Assembly (NCBI RefSeq): GCF_004379255.2
Contig: NC_056047.1
Location: forward strand, 21,900,293-21,964,292
Reading direction: 5' to 3'
Length of the DNA stretch: 64,000 nt
DNA from: Salvia splendens
Lineage: Eukaryota > Streptophyta > Magnoliopsida > Lamiales > Lamiaceae
Under the pieces are notes generated by a model. That model did no database searches, was not told the origin of the DNA, and saw only the letters and a program-made list of their open reading frames with translations. This document shows, piece after piece, positions 55,201 through 64,000 of this stretch. Position 1 is the stretch's first letter; each line of letters begins with the position of its first letter. The translations under genes were made by a program, and so were the position numbers.

Positions 55201-56376
55201 TGGCGGGCTCGGAAACGCGCGGATTAAGATTGGATCAAGTTATATGGAGGATAACTGAATCGGTTGGACCAGTTAGCAAAATGTCGTTGCCACTTAATCG
55301 AATCAATCCTCGAACCGAAACGCGCCAAAGATAATATTTATAACTCCCGATTTCGCACTACTTTAACAGTAAAGCGGCAAGTTCGGGGTCGATCCCACAG
55401 AGAAGTTGGTGTGTCGAGTGTGTGAGTAGTGAACAGGGGGGTTGGCTGCTGCCACGCTTTAACTTGGGAGTTTTAACTACGGTTTTATCTAGGCAGAATT
55501 CAAACTAGCTAGCTTGATCAACGGAAATTTAAACACTGGGTCAAGTAAATTGCAGGTAATAACAGAAAAGTAAATGCGCGATTTAAAAGAGAGAATAACT
55601 TCGATTAAACTAAGATACGATTACATCGTGAAAATAAACTAAGCTAACACTTCGAAAATAAAGAAAGCGGTACACTGAGAAGAATCTCAGCGGGAAACTT
55701 AAGTTACGCCGACAGAAATGGTTATTCTGCAGCGCTCCCTTCGGTCGCCCTTTTAACTACGCTATCTAAGCTAAACTAGAGATCTGAACTAAACTAAGCT
55801 AAGAGAGCAGAACTAAGCTAAATTAAGCTAGAGAGCTGAACTAAGCTAAACTAAGCTAAACTAGGCGGAAAGTAAAGTCTCGGATACTTTCTTGTGGTGG
55901 TGCAGCCTCTATTTATAAGCTCGATTCGGCCTCCAGCTAGATAACGATCTTGACAGGGAATATTCACTCATGCAGAGGATGAGCGACTCATTGATTGCTA
56001 CGTGTTCTTTCTTCTAGAATAACGACGCTTTTGGATAACAAATTTCTGATCGGTTCGTCCTGGCATCTTCACAAGCTGGCACGTGTCCCCTTCTAGAACG
56101 TCGTCCTGGGTAACAGAATGGTACGCCACATCCAACTCATTTCCTCACGTTTTCCTTCTAGAAACCAGCGGTCCCCACTTTAACTGCTTGACCTCGCCCC
56201 TTGATCAACTCCCCCGATTTTTAGCTTTTTTCGCCTTTTGTACGTGCTTGATCAGTTCGGCCTTGCTGCCTTGGACAAGTAGCATTTCTGCACATTTTAA
56301 CACTTGTTTGCGCGATAAACCGATCAAGTAGTATATGTTTTACCCCCAAAACCGATGCATGAAATGAGCCTTATCA
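55201..56376 (-). repeat. 5' LTR of minus-strand Athila element, 1176 bp
   Basis: It has the same ends as the LTR at 33648-34825 and about 30 visible differences. It is followed by the TTGTC duplication. Confidence 0.95.
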
Positions 56377-56381
56377 TTGTC

Positions 56382-57074
56382 CATACAATTAGGACCCCAC
56401 CGACCCATTTTTGCAAGGTGTTAGGATTTAAATAAAAACATAAATGTGTTTATACTCCATCCATTTCAAGTAACTTGAGTCGTATTTTATTTTAGGTTGT
56501 CCAAAATTATTTGAGTCATTTCTTTTTTTGACTAAAAATAAAACATATAATCTCGCGTACTTTAGTACAACCAAAAACTGGTTTATTTAAGAAAAAGCAG
56601 TTTATTTATGCATATAATTAAAATATATGGACGCATATATAGTACATTGAACGTGCATAATATTGAGGTCATATATTAATTATTTGTGTATAAATTTTTT
56701 ACCTTTTTAGAACCATAAAATGTAGTAATTAATGCATACTTTAACTCTAATTTGAAAAGCAATAGAGAAACAATTTAAATATAAAAATAAAAAATTGAAA
56801 ATGAGGATGAAGGCTAATCAAATCTTTTTTAATTTTTCTACTAACAATATTTATTATTTTTATATATAATTAATACATTAAATTACTTATATAACCTTTT
56901 TTATTGTACAAAATTTGATGGTTTATCATCACTCTTTATTTAAATTAATTAAACACAACTTTATTAAATCTAGTGTCATAAAAAAATATTAAAAGCAGAT
57001 ATAGTCTATTTTCAAAGATCATCATAAAATAATTCGTGATCAACATATAATTCAAAGTTAATGACACCATTTTT
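56382..57074. other. AT-rich intergenic DNA with a MITE-like end
   Basis: It begins with a possible Stowaway-like end (ACTCCATCCATTTCAAG, near 56454) but I find no partner end. No gene is visible. Confidence 0.45.
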
Positions 57075-57385
57075 TTTCTAATATGTGGCAAAGTGAGCCA
57101 TATGCGTAATGTATCCCAAAAATGTCAAGCATGAAAACAAAACTGAATATAAAAAAATAAGCTACTAGTCACTATATTTTTGGGCGAACTAAAGCTAAAT
57201 CTCGAATTTTGCCCTTTCTAAATGATACCAATTTTTCTAATATGTGGCAAAGTGAGTCATATGCGTAATGTATCCAAAAATGTCAAGCATAAAATCAAAA
57301 TTGAATATAGAAAAGCTACTAGTCATTAAATTTTTTGTCAAACTCAAACTCAAGCTCGAATTTTGTCCTTTCTAACTCCGCTGGT
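57075..57385. repeat. tandem duplication, about 155-bp unit
   Basis: The block CTAATATGTGGCAAAGTGAG to TTTTGCCCTTTCTAA occurs twice, near 57078 and 57236, with mismatches and small indels. Confidence 0.85.
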
Positions 57386-57624
57386 TTATTTAGACTTCGA
57401 AAATCAAAATTTGAAACTTTAAGACCATGCCTGATATGACTGGATGGAATAATGATGAAATGAAATTCTCATTTCATTCTATTTTTGTGTTTAATGAGCG
57501 CAATAGATACAAGGGGAATAGAATTTTTATTTCTTAATTTATTCAGTTCCTATACTTGGTAACTATACTTGGTAACTACAAATAATATAGGAATACAATG
57601 GAATAAAATGCAGATATACTAAAC

Positions 57625-57895
57625 ACAATAACACATGCACAACACACACGTATACACATATTGCGCCCACACACTGTAAACACACAATATATACACATAT
57701 TGCCCAAATAGTGCATACACATGCTGCACCAAATACACATTGTCATACTAGGCATACTACACATACAACACACAATGCACACATACACACACTCACAATT
57801 CACACATTGCACGTATTACTCACAATGCGAGCACACACACTATGCGCACACTGCACACACAACACGCATGCAATACACATACAACACACACTACT
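57625..57895. repeat. AC-rich imperfect microsatellite tract
   Basis: Stretches of CACACA and TACACA dominate for about 270 bp. Frames rich in His/Thr or Cys/Val are a by-product of this composition. Confidence 0.85.
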
Positions 57896-57978
57896 CATAA
57901 AACAATTTAATATAGCCAAATAGACATCACACTTTTTTTTTACATAAAAGATGCCACATTTTTCTTTTGTAAAAAATA

Positions 57979-58234
57979 CTACTCCCTCTGTCCCTAATAA
58001 TTCGTCACCATTTGACTCGGCACGGGTTTTTAGAAATGTAATAAAAAGTGAGTTGAAAAAGTTGGTAGCATGTGGGTCCTACTTTTATATATTAGTTTTA
58101 TAATAAAATGTGAGTGTGAATGGGTTAGTGAAATGTAGAGTCTACTACCCAAAATGGAAAATGAAAGGTTACAAATTTTTAGGGACGAACGAAAAAGAAA
58201 ATAAGTGACAAATTTTCAGGAACGGAGAGAGTAT
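57979..58234. mobile_element. Stowaway-like MITE, about 255 bp
   Basis: The left end ACTCCCTCTGTCCCTAATAA is the inverted match of the right end around TCAGGAACGGAGAGAGT. The inner motif TCACCATTTGACTCG is the one seen in the MITE at 25276. Confidence 0.7.
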
Positions 58235-58640
58235 TATATAACTATTAATACATCCAATCATACTTTCTCTCTCTTCGTTATTATTTTAATTACCTTTTTC
58301 TCAGCCATGTCAATATATTTAAATATATTTTCTCTCTATTTAATACTACATTAAACTATCTTCTAAAATCATGTTATTTCTAAATTTGACATCTACTCTA
58401 GAATTTTACATAAATTTTACAATAAATTAAATTTTTAAAAATGATTGGATTTCATTGAAATGAATCACTCTTCGGTGTGACAAATGTCACACTTTGAATC
58501 AATAAGAATTTTAAGAAGTATAATGGAAAGTGAATGACAAAAATAATGTAACGTAGGTTATACTTTTATATACTTAGTTTTATAATAAAGTGTGAGTGAT
58601 AATAAGTTAGTAAAATATGAAATCCGTTATCAAAAATAGT

Positions 58641-58844
58641 TCTCCTTCCGTTCCAATTAAGTTGGAGCAAAATTTTTAGGCACAAAGATTAAGAATTTGT
58701 GTTAATGGATAAGAGAGGGGAATAAAGTATGAGAGATATGAGAGAGTAAACTAGGTGATGGGATAAAGTAAGAATGACTAGATATTTTATTTTTTGTTAA
58801 AAAAAGTCAATGATTCAACTTAGGTGAGACATTTCAAAAAAGAA
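58641..58844. mobile_element. Stowaway-like MITE, partial
   Basis: The left end TCTCCTTCCGTTCCAATTAA and internal TTGGAGCAAAATTTTTAGGC are MITE-like. The right end (TTAGGTGAGACATTTC) is only a partial inverted match. Confidence 0.45.
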
Positions 58845-59371
58845 TACTCCCACCGTCCCACTTTAAGAGTCTCAGTTTACCATTTTTGGGTGTCACACTT
58901 TAGAGCATCTCCAACAATTTACACTAAACTCAAACTCATTTTAGTATAAATGTCACTTCAAATATGATTTTACTCCAACCATTTACACCAAACTTAAAAG
59001 AATATTCTCTATATTATGTCTTTTTTACTCACAAAATTAGAAAAGTTTTTGGGTTTGAGTTTAGTATAAACCTAAAGATATGTATTTTTTTTTCCAAAAG
59101 CCAAAAATAGGATTGGTTTTGGAGTATTATTGGAGCTAATTACCTATCATTTTTAAGGTTTTAGTATACCCTTGGAGATAGTATTAGGAGTCTCAGTTGA
59201 AATATTCATAAATGATAATAGGTCTCACATTTCATTAATTTTTTTCACTCAGATATTATTGTAATATAGAAGTAGGATCCACGTTCCTATATTTTTTTAC
59301 CAACTTTCCTTTACATTTTTTAAACTCATGCCGAACTCAAATAAAACTCCTAAAATAGAATGGAGGAAATA
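58845..59371. mobile_element. Stowaway-like MITE interrupted by a PIF-like insert
   Basis: The left end CTCCCACCGTCCCACTTTAA and right end AATAGAATGGAGGAAAT form the outer MITE. It is split by the insert at 58914-59180. After the insert the sequence resumes with TTAGGAGTCTCAGTTG. Confidence 0.55.
58914..59180. mobile_element. PIF/Harbinger-like MITE, probable TSD TTA
   Basis: It begins GAGCATCTCCAACAATTTAC and ends TTGGAGATAGTA. TTA flanks both ends. The core ATCTCCAA is inverted at the two termini, but the first three bases do not match. Confidence 0.5.
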
Positions 59372-60285
59372 TAATTCAACTTAATTAGGAAGAATAAAGT
59401 AAAAAAATAAATATAACAAGAATTAATACACGGACTAAGAAGGAAACAAACAATAAGTAATGCATCTGAAGTATATTTATTATATAGTCGTATCCGAAAT
59501 ACTGATGTGGTAAGAATTACTTAGCACAACACAATGATGGTGGTATTGAAATATTTTAAAATTTTGGTCGTGTCTAATTACTTTGTTTGATGGAAATTCA
59601 ATTTAATTTTCAACAAACAACACTAATAATAAAAGATCGATGGCCGGTACAGGTGGCGTGAGGTGTCAGATACTCGTAATATTAATTACTTTAGCAGCTC
59701 TGTCCTCATGTTTGTACTTACCTTAATTAATTTAGAGTAATTAATTCCACCCATAAAATTCAACCGTACCTCCGCCTTGTTTTCAACGCGCCGCCACCAC
59801 GCGCCATCTGGGGATCCGTCCCGTGTCAGTCGCGAGTGCTTTACACGGGCTGTCGTTTTAGTATGTTTTCCCCTCTGCTCTCTGCTGCAGATGCATTAAC
59901 TCTGCGGCCTTTCCATCGATAAAATTTAAAGACCCTATCCATTTTTAGAATATCACTATCTTACTATTAACACTTGGATTGCTATGATTATGAAGCACAA
60001 CTATTCATTTCAAATAATACTACTAGAATTTGTTTATTTAAGTGTCACTTGATTACAGATCATAATAAATAATTAATAAAAAATGTTTGAAATATTGTTA
60101 ATGGAGAATGAACTCCATTTTATTAGAGAATTTTTTTTAAATATAATTGATCTATTTTTAGGGATATCATAATATAGCAAATGTGATTTTTTTAAGGGGC
60201 TGTAGGAGAATTAAATAGTAAATGTGATAGTAACAGTTTGTCCATTTAAAGCCCTTTCGACACGATTTTTTTATATTGTTATTTA
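59372..60285. other. intergenic DNA, nothing recognised
   Basis: Mostly AT-rich, with a short GC-richer stretch near 59765-59840 that has no coding motif. No repeat or RNA signal is evident. Confidence 0.55.
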
Positions 60286-60510
60286 CTCACTCCGTTCGTG
60301 AGATGTTATCCACTTTTACAATTTCTGTTCGTCCGTGAAATGTTATACTCTTCGCTTCTTTTTTTCATTTTTGATAAATGGACCCTACTTTCCACTAACT
60401 CAATCACTCTCATTCCATATAAAACTAATATATTAATATGGACTCATATTCTACTAACTTTGTATACTTACTTTTCTTCACATTTTAAAAATCCATGCCG
60501 AGTCAAACAA
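60286..60510. mobile_element. Stowaway-like MITE, one end only
   Basis: The left end ACTCCGTTCGTGAGATG and inner GGACCCTACTTTCCACTAAC are typical MITE sequence. The right end is lost or replaced by the element starting near 60511. Confidence 0.45.
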
Positions 60511-60925
60511 TGGCGGAGCCACATGGTCTCCAGGTGGGGCATTTGCCCCCTCTCAAACTATTACACGTAGTACTTTTGTTTGATAAATTTGCAACTTTGT
60601 TCATTTTTTTTTATAAATGCCCTTCTTAAATTCAGTATAATTTTGCCCCTCTTAAGTACTCCCTTCGTCCCACTGTAGTAGAGACATTTCATTTCGGTAC
60701 GAGATTTAAAAAAATTTGTTAAAAGTGAGTTAAGTGAATGGAGAATAAAGTAGGAATGGAAAAATGCAGAGAGATGAAAAATTAATAATTAAGAGAGAAG
60801 AAAACTTTGTGTTTTTTGCCAAAATAGGAAATGACTCACTACAGTGGGACAATCAAAAAATGAATACAACAACTCAGCTACAGAGGGACGGAGAGAGTAG
60901 AATTTATGGCTTCGCCCCTGGGTTC
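60511..60925. mobile_element. small TIR element interrupted by a MITE
   Basis: The left end ATGGCGGAGCCACATGG and, read in reverse, the right end CAGGGGCGAAGCCAT are imperfect inverted repeats. The MITE at 60658-60900 lies inside it. Superfamily not determined. Confidence 0.45.
60658..60900. mobile_element. Stowaway-like MITE, 243 bp
   Basis: The left end CTCCCTTCGTCCCACTGTAG matches, inverted, both ACTACAGTGGGAC (near 60840) and the terminal CAGAGGGACGGAGAGAG. Flanking TA is present. Confidence 0.7.
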
Positions 60926-61479
60926 AAACATGGATAATATTTTGCAATGGGGGGTTTTATTATCATTGAGCTATTATTAGATATATAATAATATAAAACT
61001 TAGAAACTATTGAATTTGAGGACACTAAATGTGCTCGTTTCGTCACCATGCTAATGTTGTTTTTTACCTTAGAAGAAAATTGGGTAAACCATTCACTCAA
61101 ATCTTGACCGGCTATACCAGGTAACGACATGTAAGGTAAATGAAGATTAATTTTAGTGAATGAAAGAGAAAAAGTAAAGGTGAGAGTATAAATTCTGAAA
61201 AAGGATTTTGTAGTGTTGTGAGTGAGGGAAACTAACCTACAAGAGATGGATGGGTAACCTCTGACTTGCCACAAAGGCTGCGTAGCAAATACACTAAAAT
61301 AGAATTTAATTTGTACTTTTCAAATGAAAAAGAAAAATATTCCGCTTTCCCTAAAATTAAATCTTAGAAGAAAATTAGTAAAGCAATGGCAATTGAATGA
61401 TGAGTATGGTTATTAGTATAGTACAATTCCTTCTTTATAAGGTTTAAAATGGCAATTTAAAAAGAATTTTTTATAAAAT
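60926..61479. other. intergenic DNA, nothing recognised
   Basis: AT-rich. A 103-codon minus-strand frame (60963-61274) has no family signature. Confidence 0.5.
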
Positions 61480-61717
61480 ATATTTCCTCCGTCCTTATAT
61501 AGTTGAGCAGTATGTCTCATTGTAGCTCAGTCATTTCTTTTTTATTTTTTTAGCAAAAAACAAACCTATTTCTTCTCTCTTACTTTATTCTTTCTTCGTC
61601 TCTATACTATTTTTTTTTCTTACTTTATTCTCCCTTCACTGAATTCACTTTTAACACAATTTCTTAAATTAAGTGTCGAAAAGAAACGTCTCTAGTACAC
61701 ATGGACGAAGAGAGTAA
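61480..61717. mobile_element. Stowaway-like MITE upstream of the ZF-HD gene
   Basis: The left end TCCTCCGTCCTTATATAG and right end ATGGACGAAGAGAGT are imperfect inverted repeats. It ends about 265 bp before the start codon of the ZF-HD gene. Confidence 0.65.
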
Positions 61718-61927
61718 TCGAAGTTAAGTTTAAACCCAAAAAAAAATATGAGAGTGCATTTTTCCGATAATTTAGTCCACTATCTTATAGTACATCACAT
61801 TATCTTATCCACCTCACCTCTCTAAACTCAAAATAATTTGTAGCCAAAAAAAAAACACAAGTTACAGGTGGCCAGTTAGTGATGTCCTAGGGCTAAGTAA
61901 TGCCGAATTCAAGCAAAAAATAGCATT

Positions 61928-61937
61928 ACTATATATA
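61928..61937 (+). promoter_or_regulatory. TATA box candidate of the ZF-HD gene
   Basis: CTATATATAG lies about 50 bp upstream of the ATG at 61982, which would give a 5' leader of only about 20 nt. Confidence 0.45.
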
Positions 61938-61981
61938 GCTGATATCATATTAATTAATTCGCCGAATTTAAGCTCAAAATT

Positions 61982-62674
61982 ATGGACTATGAAGATCAAG
62001 AAGAGGAGCAAGAAGGTGAGGTTGCCTACAACAATGACTCCCTCCTTCCCAAGATCCCCAGCCCCGTCCACTCCGCCGCCGCGGCGCCGCCTCCTCCTCT
62101 CCGCAAGCCCCGCTACAAGGAGTGCCTCAAGAACCACGCCGTGGCCCTATGCGCCAACGCCGTCGACGGCTGCGGCGAGTTCCTTCCTGCGGGGGACGAT
62201 GGCACACTCGAGTCCCTCAAGTGCGCCGCCTGCGGCTGCCACCGCAACTTCCACCGCAGGGAGACTGAAGCAGCTGCTGCTGGTTCTGGTTTTGGGTATG
62301 GGAACCAGCAGCCGCTGCTTCTGGCGGCGGCCCATCAGCACCCGCTCAGCCACTTTGGGTACAGAACTGGGCCGGGTGGGTACGGGCCGCCGCACAGGGC
62401 GGCACCGATTGCGCTGGCGCTGCCCCAGAGCTCGAGGGAGGAGCTGGAGGGCTACTTCTCGGGGCCCGGGAGCGGCGGGAGGAAGCGTTTCCGGACGAAA
62501 TTCACGGCGGAGCAGAAGGAGAGGATGCTGAGCTTGGCGGAGCGGTTGGATTGGAAAATCCAAAAGCAGGATGAGGAATTGGTGCAGCAATTCTGCAGCG
62601 AGGCCGGCATCAAGAGGCACGTGCTTAAGGTGTGGATGCATAACAACAAGCACACTCTTGGTAAGAAAACCTAG
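61982..62674 (+). CDS. zinc-finger homeodomain (ZF-HD) transcription factor
   Basis: A single exon of 230 residues, typical because most ZF-HD genes lack introns. An acidic N-terminus precedes the ZF-HD dimerisation domain (about 44-93: [33 protein letters not shown]). A Gly/Ala/Pro/His-rich linker and a C-terminal homeodomain follow (about 167-228: [42 protein letters not shown]). Members bind DNA in the nucleus, usually as dimers through the zinc finger, and regulate development and stress genes. The first ATG fits the reading frame and follows a TATA-like element. Unusual: the family's GGHAxDGC is CANAVDGC here, so a conserved His is Asn59. Codon use is GC-rich, unlike the surroundings. 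I cannot say which ZHD subgroup it belongs to. Confidence 0.95.
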   Translation: MDYEDQEEEQEGEVAYNNDSLLPKIPSPVHSAAAAPPPPLRKPRYKECLKNHAVALCANAVDGCGEFLPAGDDGTLESLKCAACGCHRNFHRRETEAAAAGSGFGYGNQQPLLLAAAHQHPLSHFGYRTGPGGYGPPHRAAPIALALPQSSREELEGYFSGPGSGGRKRFRTKFTAEQKERMLSLAERLDWKIQKQDEELVQQFCSEAGIKRHVLKVWMHNNKHTLGKKT

Positions 62675-63648
62675 TCGGCCCAGCCCGGCCCGGGCTAAAA
62701 CCGAGTTTAAGAGGATGTTTTTTTAAAGCGAATTCTCGGTATATTATGTCTGGTAACATCATCATGTGTTTATCTTTGCTATTTATAGTATGATTTTGTA
62801 ACTTAATTTTAGGGTGCATGCACTTCAAGACAATGAGTTAGCTCATATTTTAGGGAATTATGTCTTTCTTTACTAATCTAAATGTCAACTAGGGTTTTCA
62901 CTTGATGCTTGTTGTACTATGTACGGTTTTGGGTGGTTAATTTTATATGCAAATGTATGAGAGTTTGCGTGTGTATGATACAGACTAAACACGAAACTCA
63001 ATCTAAAAGAGTAGGTTGTTAAGAGAGAAAAACCATTTGTTCTATATACTCCACGTCAGTTGTTTTTACAACCGATATACGTCAGTTGTTCTCACAACCG
63101 ATATAGGACGCTGAGCCCGAACCAGTGTTTGTCTGTGTGTATATTATCTGATTGAAGGGATTGACATTTCTTGATTTTTTTTTTCTCTTATTTATGGCAA
63201 TTTTGGTTTTGTGAAATTCTATATGAGTTAGAGCCATCTTGTGTTAGTTTTCAGAATTCAATTTCCCCAAACCACCTTTTTGTTTTCATTGTGCAGAAAA
63301 ACCTGAAGCCTTCTGCACAGCATTCATTGCCTGTGTTGTTGGTAGAATTTCGAATTCTGTGTGCTTTTAGCATTTCATGGAAGAAATTTTTGTTAACTTT
63401 GCAACTTTTATTTTACTCACACATTTCTTGCCCATACATTAAATGCGGATGGCTCTAAAATTAATACCTTTATTTCCACTATTCCCCTTTTCATATTTCA
63501 GAGCCATTTGCATTTCATCATCTCCCATTAATTCTACTTTTTGTAACTAGATTGATTGTTAAATTTGAATTGCTAACACTTTTAATTGATCGACTAGTGA
63601 TTTTGTGTTTCTAATTTGAAGCTGGCTAGATGTATTTGTATAATTTAG
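62675..63648 (+). other. downstream region of the ZF-HD gene, including its 3' UTR
   Basis: No further gene is recognised. The 3' UTR probably ends within a few hundred bases, but no exact AATAAA signal stands out. A small repeat with arms GTTGT..ACAAC occurs twice at 63054-63103. Confidence 0.5.
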
Positions 63649-63663
63649 ATATATATATATATA

Positions 63664-63950
63664 TATAGGGATGTGACAAACTACAAACCCTCTATAATAC
63701 AAACTACACAAACTTTAATCCAACTCACTTAATACAATTAATTAACGGTTAATATAAGAGATTTTTCTAATACAACATTTCCTACAAATCTGTACACTCC
63801 GTTGACATCGAACAATCAGAATTTGTACACCCCCGTTGACATAATTTGTACACCCTGTTGACATCAGCCCCCGTTGACAGAATTTGTACACTCCGTTGAC
63901 ATCAGTTTGTATAGTTTGTATTATAGAGAGTTTGTATTTAATCACCTCTC
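63664..63950. mobile_element. small TIR element between TA microsatellites
   Basis: The left end AGGGATGTGACAAACTAC, followed by CTATAATACAAACTA, is inverted at the right end (TAGTTTGTATTATAGAG..., 63904-63950). The arms are about 45 bp. The interior repeats CGTTGACAT and AATTTGTACAC four to five times. TA runs lie on both sides (63649-63667 and 63974-63992), with a CT run at 63946-63973. Confidence 0.7.
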
Positions 63951-63960
63951 TCTCTCTCTT

Positions 63961-63991
<31 letters not shown>

Positions 63992-64000
63992 GGTCCCCTT

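Larger units (their letters stand above)
33648..56376 (-). mobile_element. Athila-type Ty3/gypsy element, split by a second one
   Basis: Two LTRs of 1178 and 1176 bp bound the element, with the target duplication TTGTC at 33643-33647 and 56377-56381. On the minus strand the order is 5' LTR, PBS of tRNA-Asp type, gag, protease, reverse transcriptase, RNase H, integrase, spacer, third ORF and 3' LTR. Without the nested insertion (42606-53685) it is about 11.65 kb, normal for Athila. By eye the LTRs differ at about 30 positions (2-3%). Pol is nearly open, but gag has a frameshift and stops, and the third ORF is broken. Confidence 0.96.

Noticed and set aside
57576..57923. His/Thr- and Cys-rich frames
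   Set aside because: They are translations of the AC-rich microsatellite tract.
61862..62653. Minus-strand and alternative-frame ORFs overlapping the ZF-HD gene
   Set aside because: Shadows of the GC-rich coding sequence. Only the plus frame from 61982 has family domains.

Overview
The window is plant nuclear DNA, from a eudicot and by inference an asterid of the mint order (Lamiales). Evidence for a plant is the set of Ty1/copia, Ty3/gypsy Athila-type and chromodomain-type LTR retrotransposons, Stowaway- and PIF/Harbinger-like MITEs, a captured fragment of the nuclear gene for the chloroplast ATP synthase delta subunit, and one intact zinc-finger homeodomain (ZF-HD) gene, a plant-specific family. 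I see no rRNA, tRNA, CRISPR or bacterial-type operon. About two thirds of the window is recognisable mobile DNA. The ZF-HD gene near the right edge is the only gene I consider intact and functional.

Layout. 1-5361: 5' part of a minus-strand Ty1/copia element, cut by the window edge, with decayed gag, protease and integrase, a 2 kb leader with a CpG-rich block, a primer binding site and a 1463-bp LTR. 5362-20600: a decayed minus-strand multi-exon gene with a Ulp1/SUMO-protease-type (C48) domain, probably transposon-borne. Its introns and flanks carry short AT-rich tandem arrays, and one flank holds three copies of an exon start resembling FAR1-type genes. A young 9.2-kb chromovirus derivative (9764-18981, TSD GTCGG, 3.08-kb LTRs) split this gene in mid-codon. 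20640-23436: a TIR element holding an ATP synthase delta fragment and two long 22-bp-unit arrays in inverted orientation. 23437-33640: AT-rich intergenic DNA with MITEs, a decayed PIF/Harbinger-type Myb-like gene, a foldback repeat, a probable decayed LTR and a well-bounded PIF-like element (TSD TAA).

33648-56376 is a minus-strand Athila-type element (TSD TTGTC). Its gag was interrupted by a plus-strand Athila-type element of another subfamily (42606-53680, TSD CGGGA). Both keep gag, pol and a third ORF in the envelope position, all damaged, and both have a pair of matching stem-loops just after the third ORF. 56377-61860 is AT-rich with several MITEs, an AC-rich tract and a tandem duplication. 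61982-62674 is the ZF-HD gene. 63660-63950 is a small TIR element between TA microsatellites.

The insertion order can be read from the nesting: the chromovirus is younger than the Ulp1-type gene, and the plus-strand Athila is younger than the minus-strand one. All coordinates and counts are by hand from the sequence. No database search or alignment was run, so family names rest on motif recognition.
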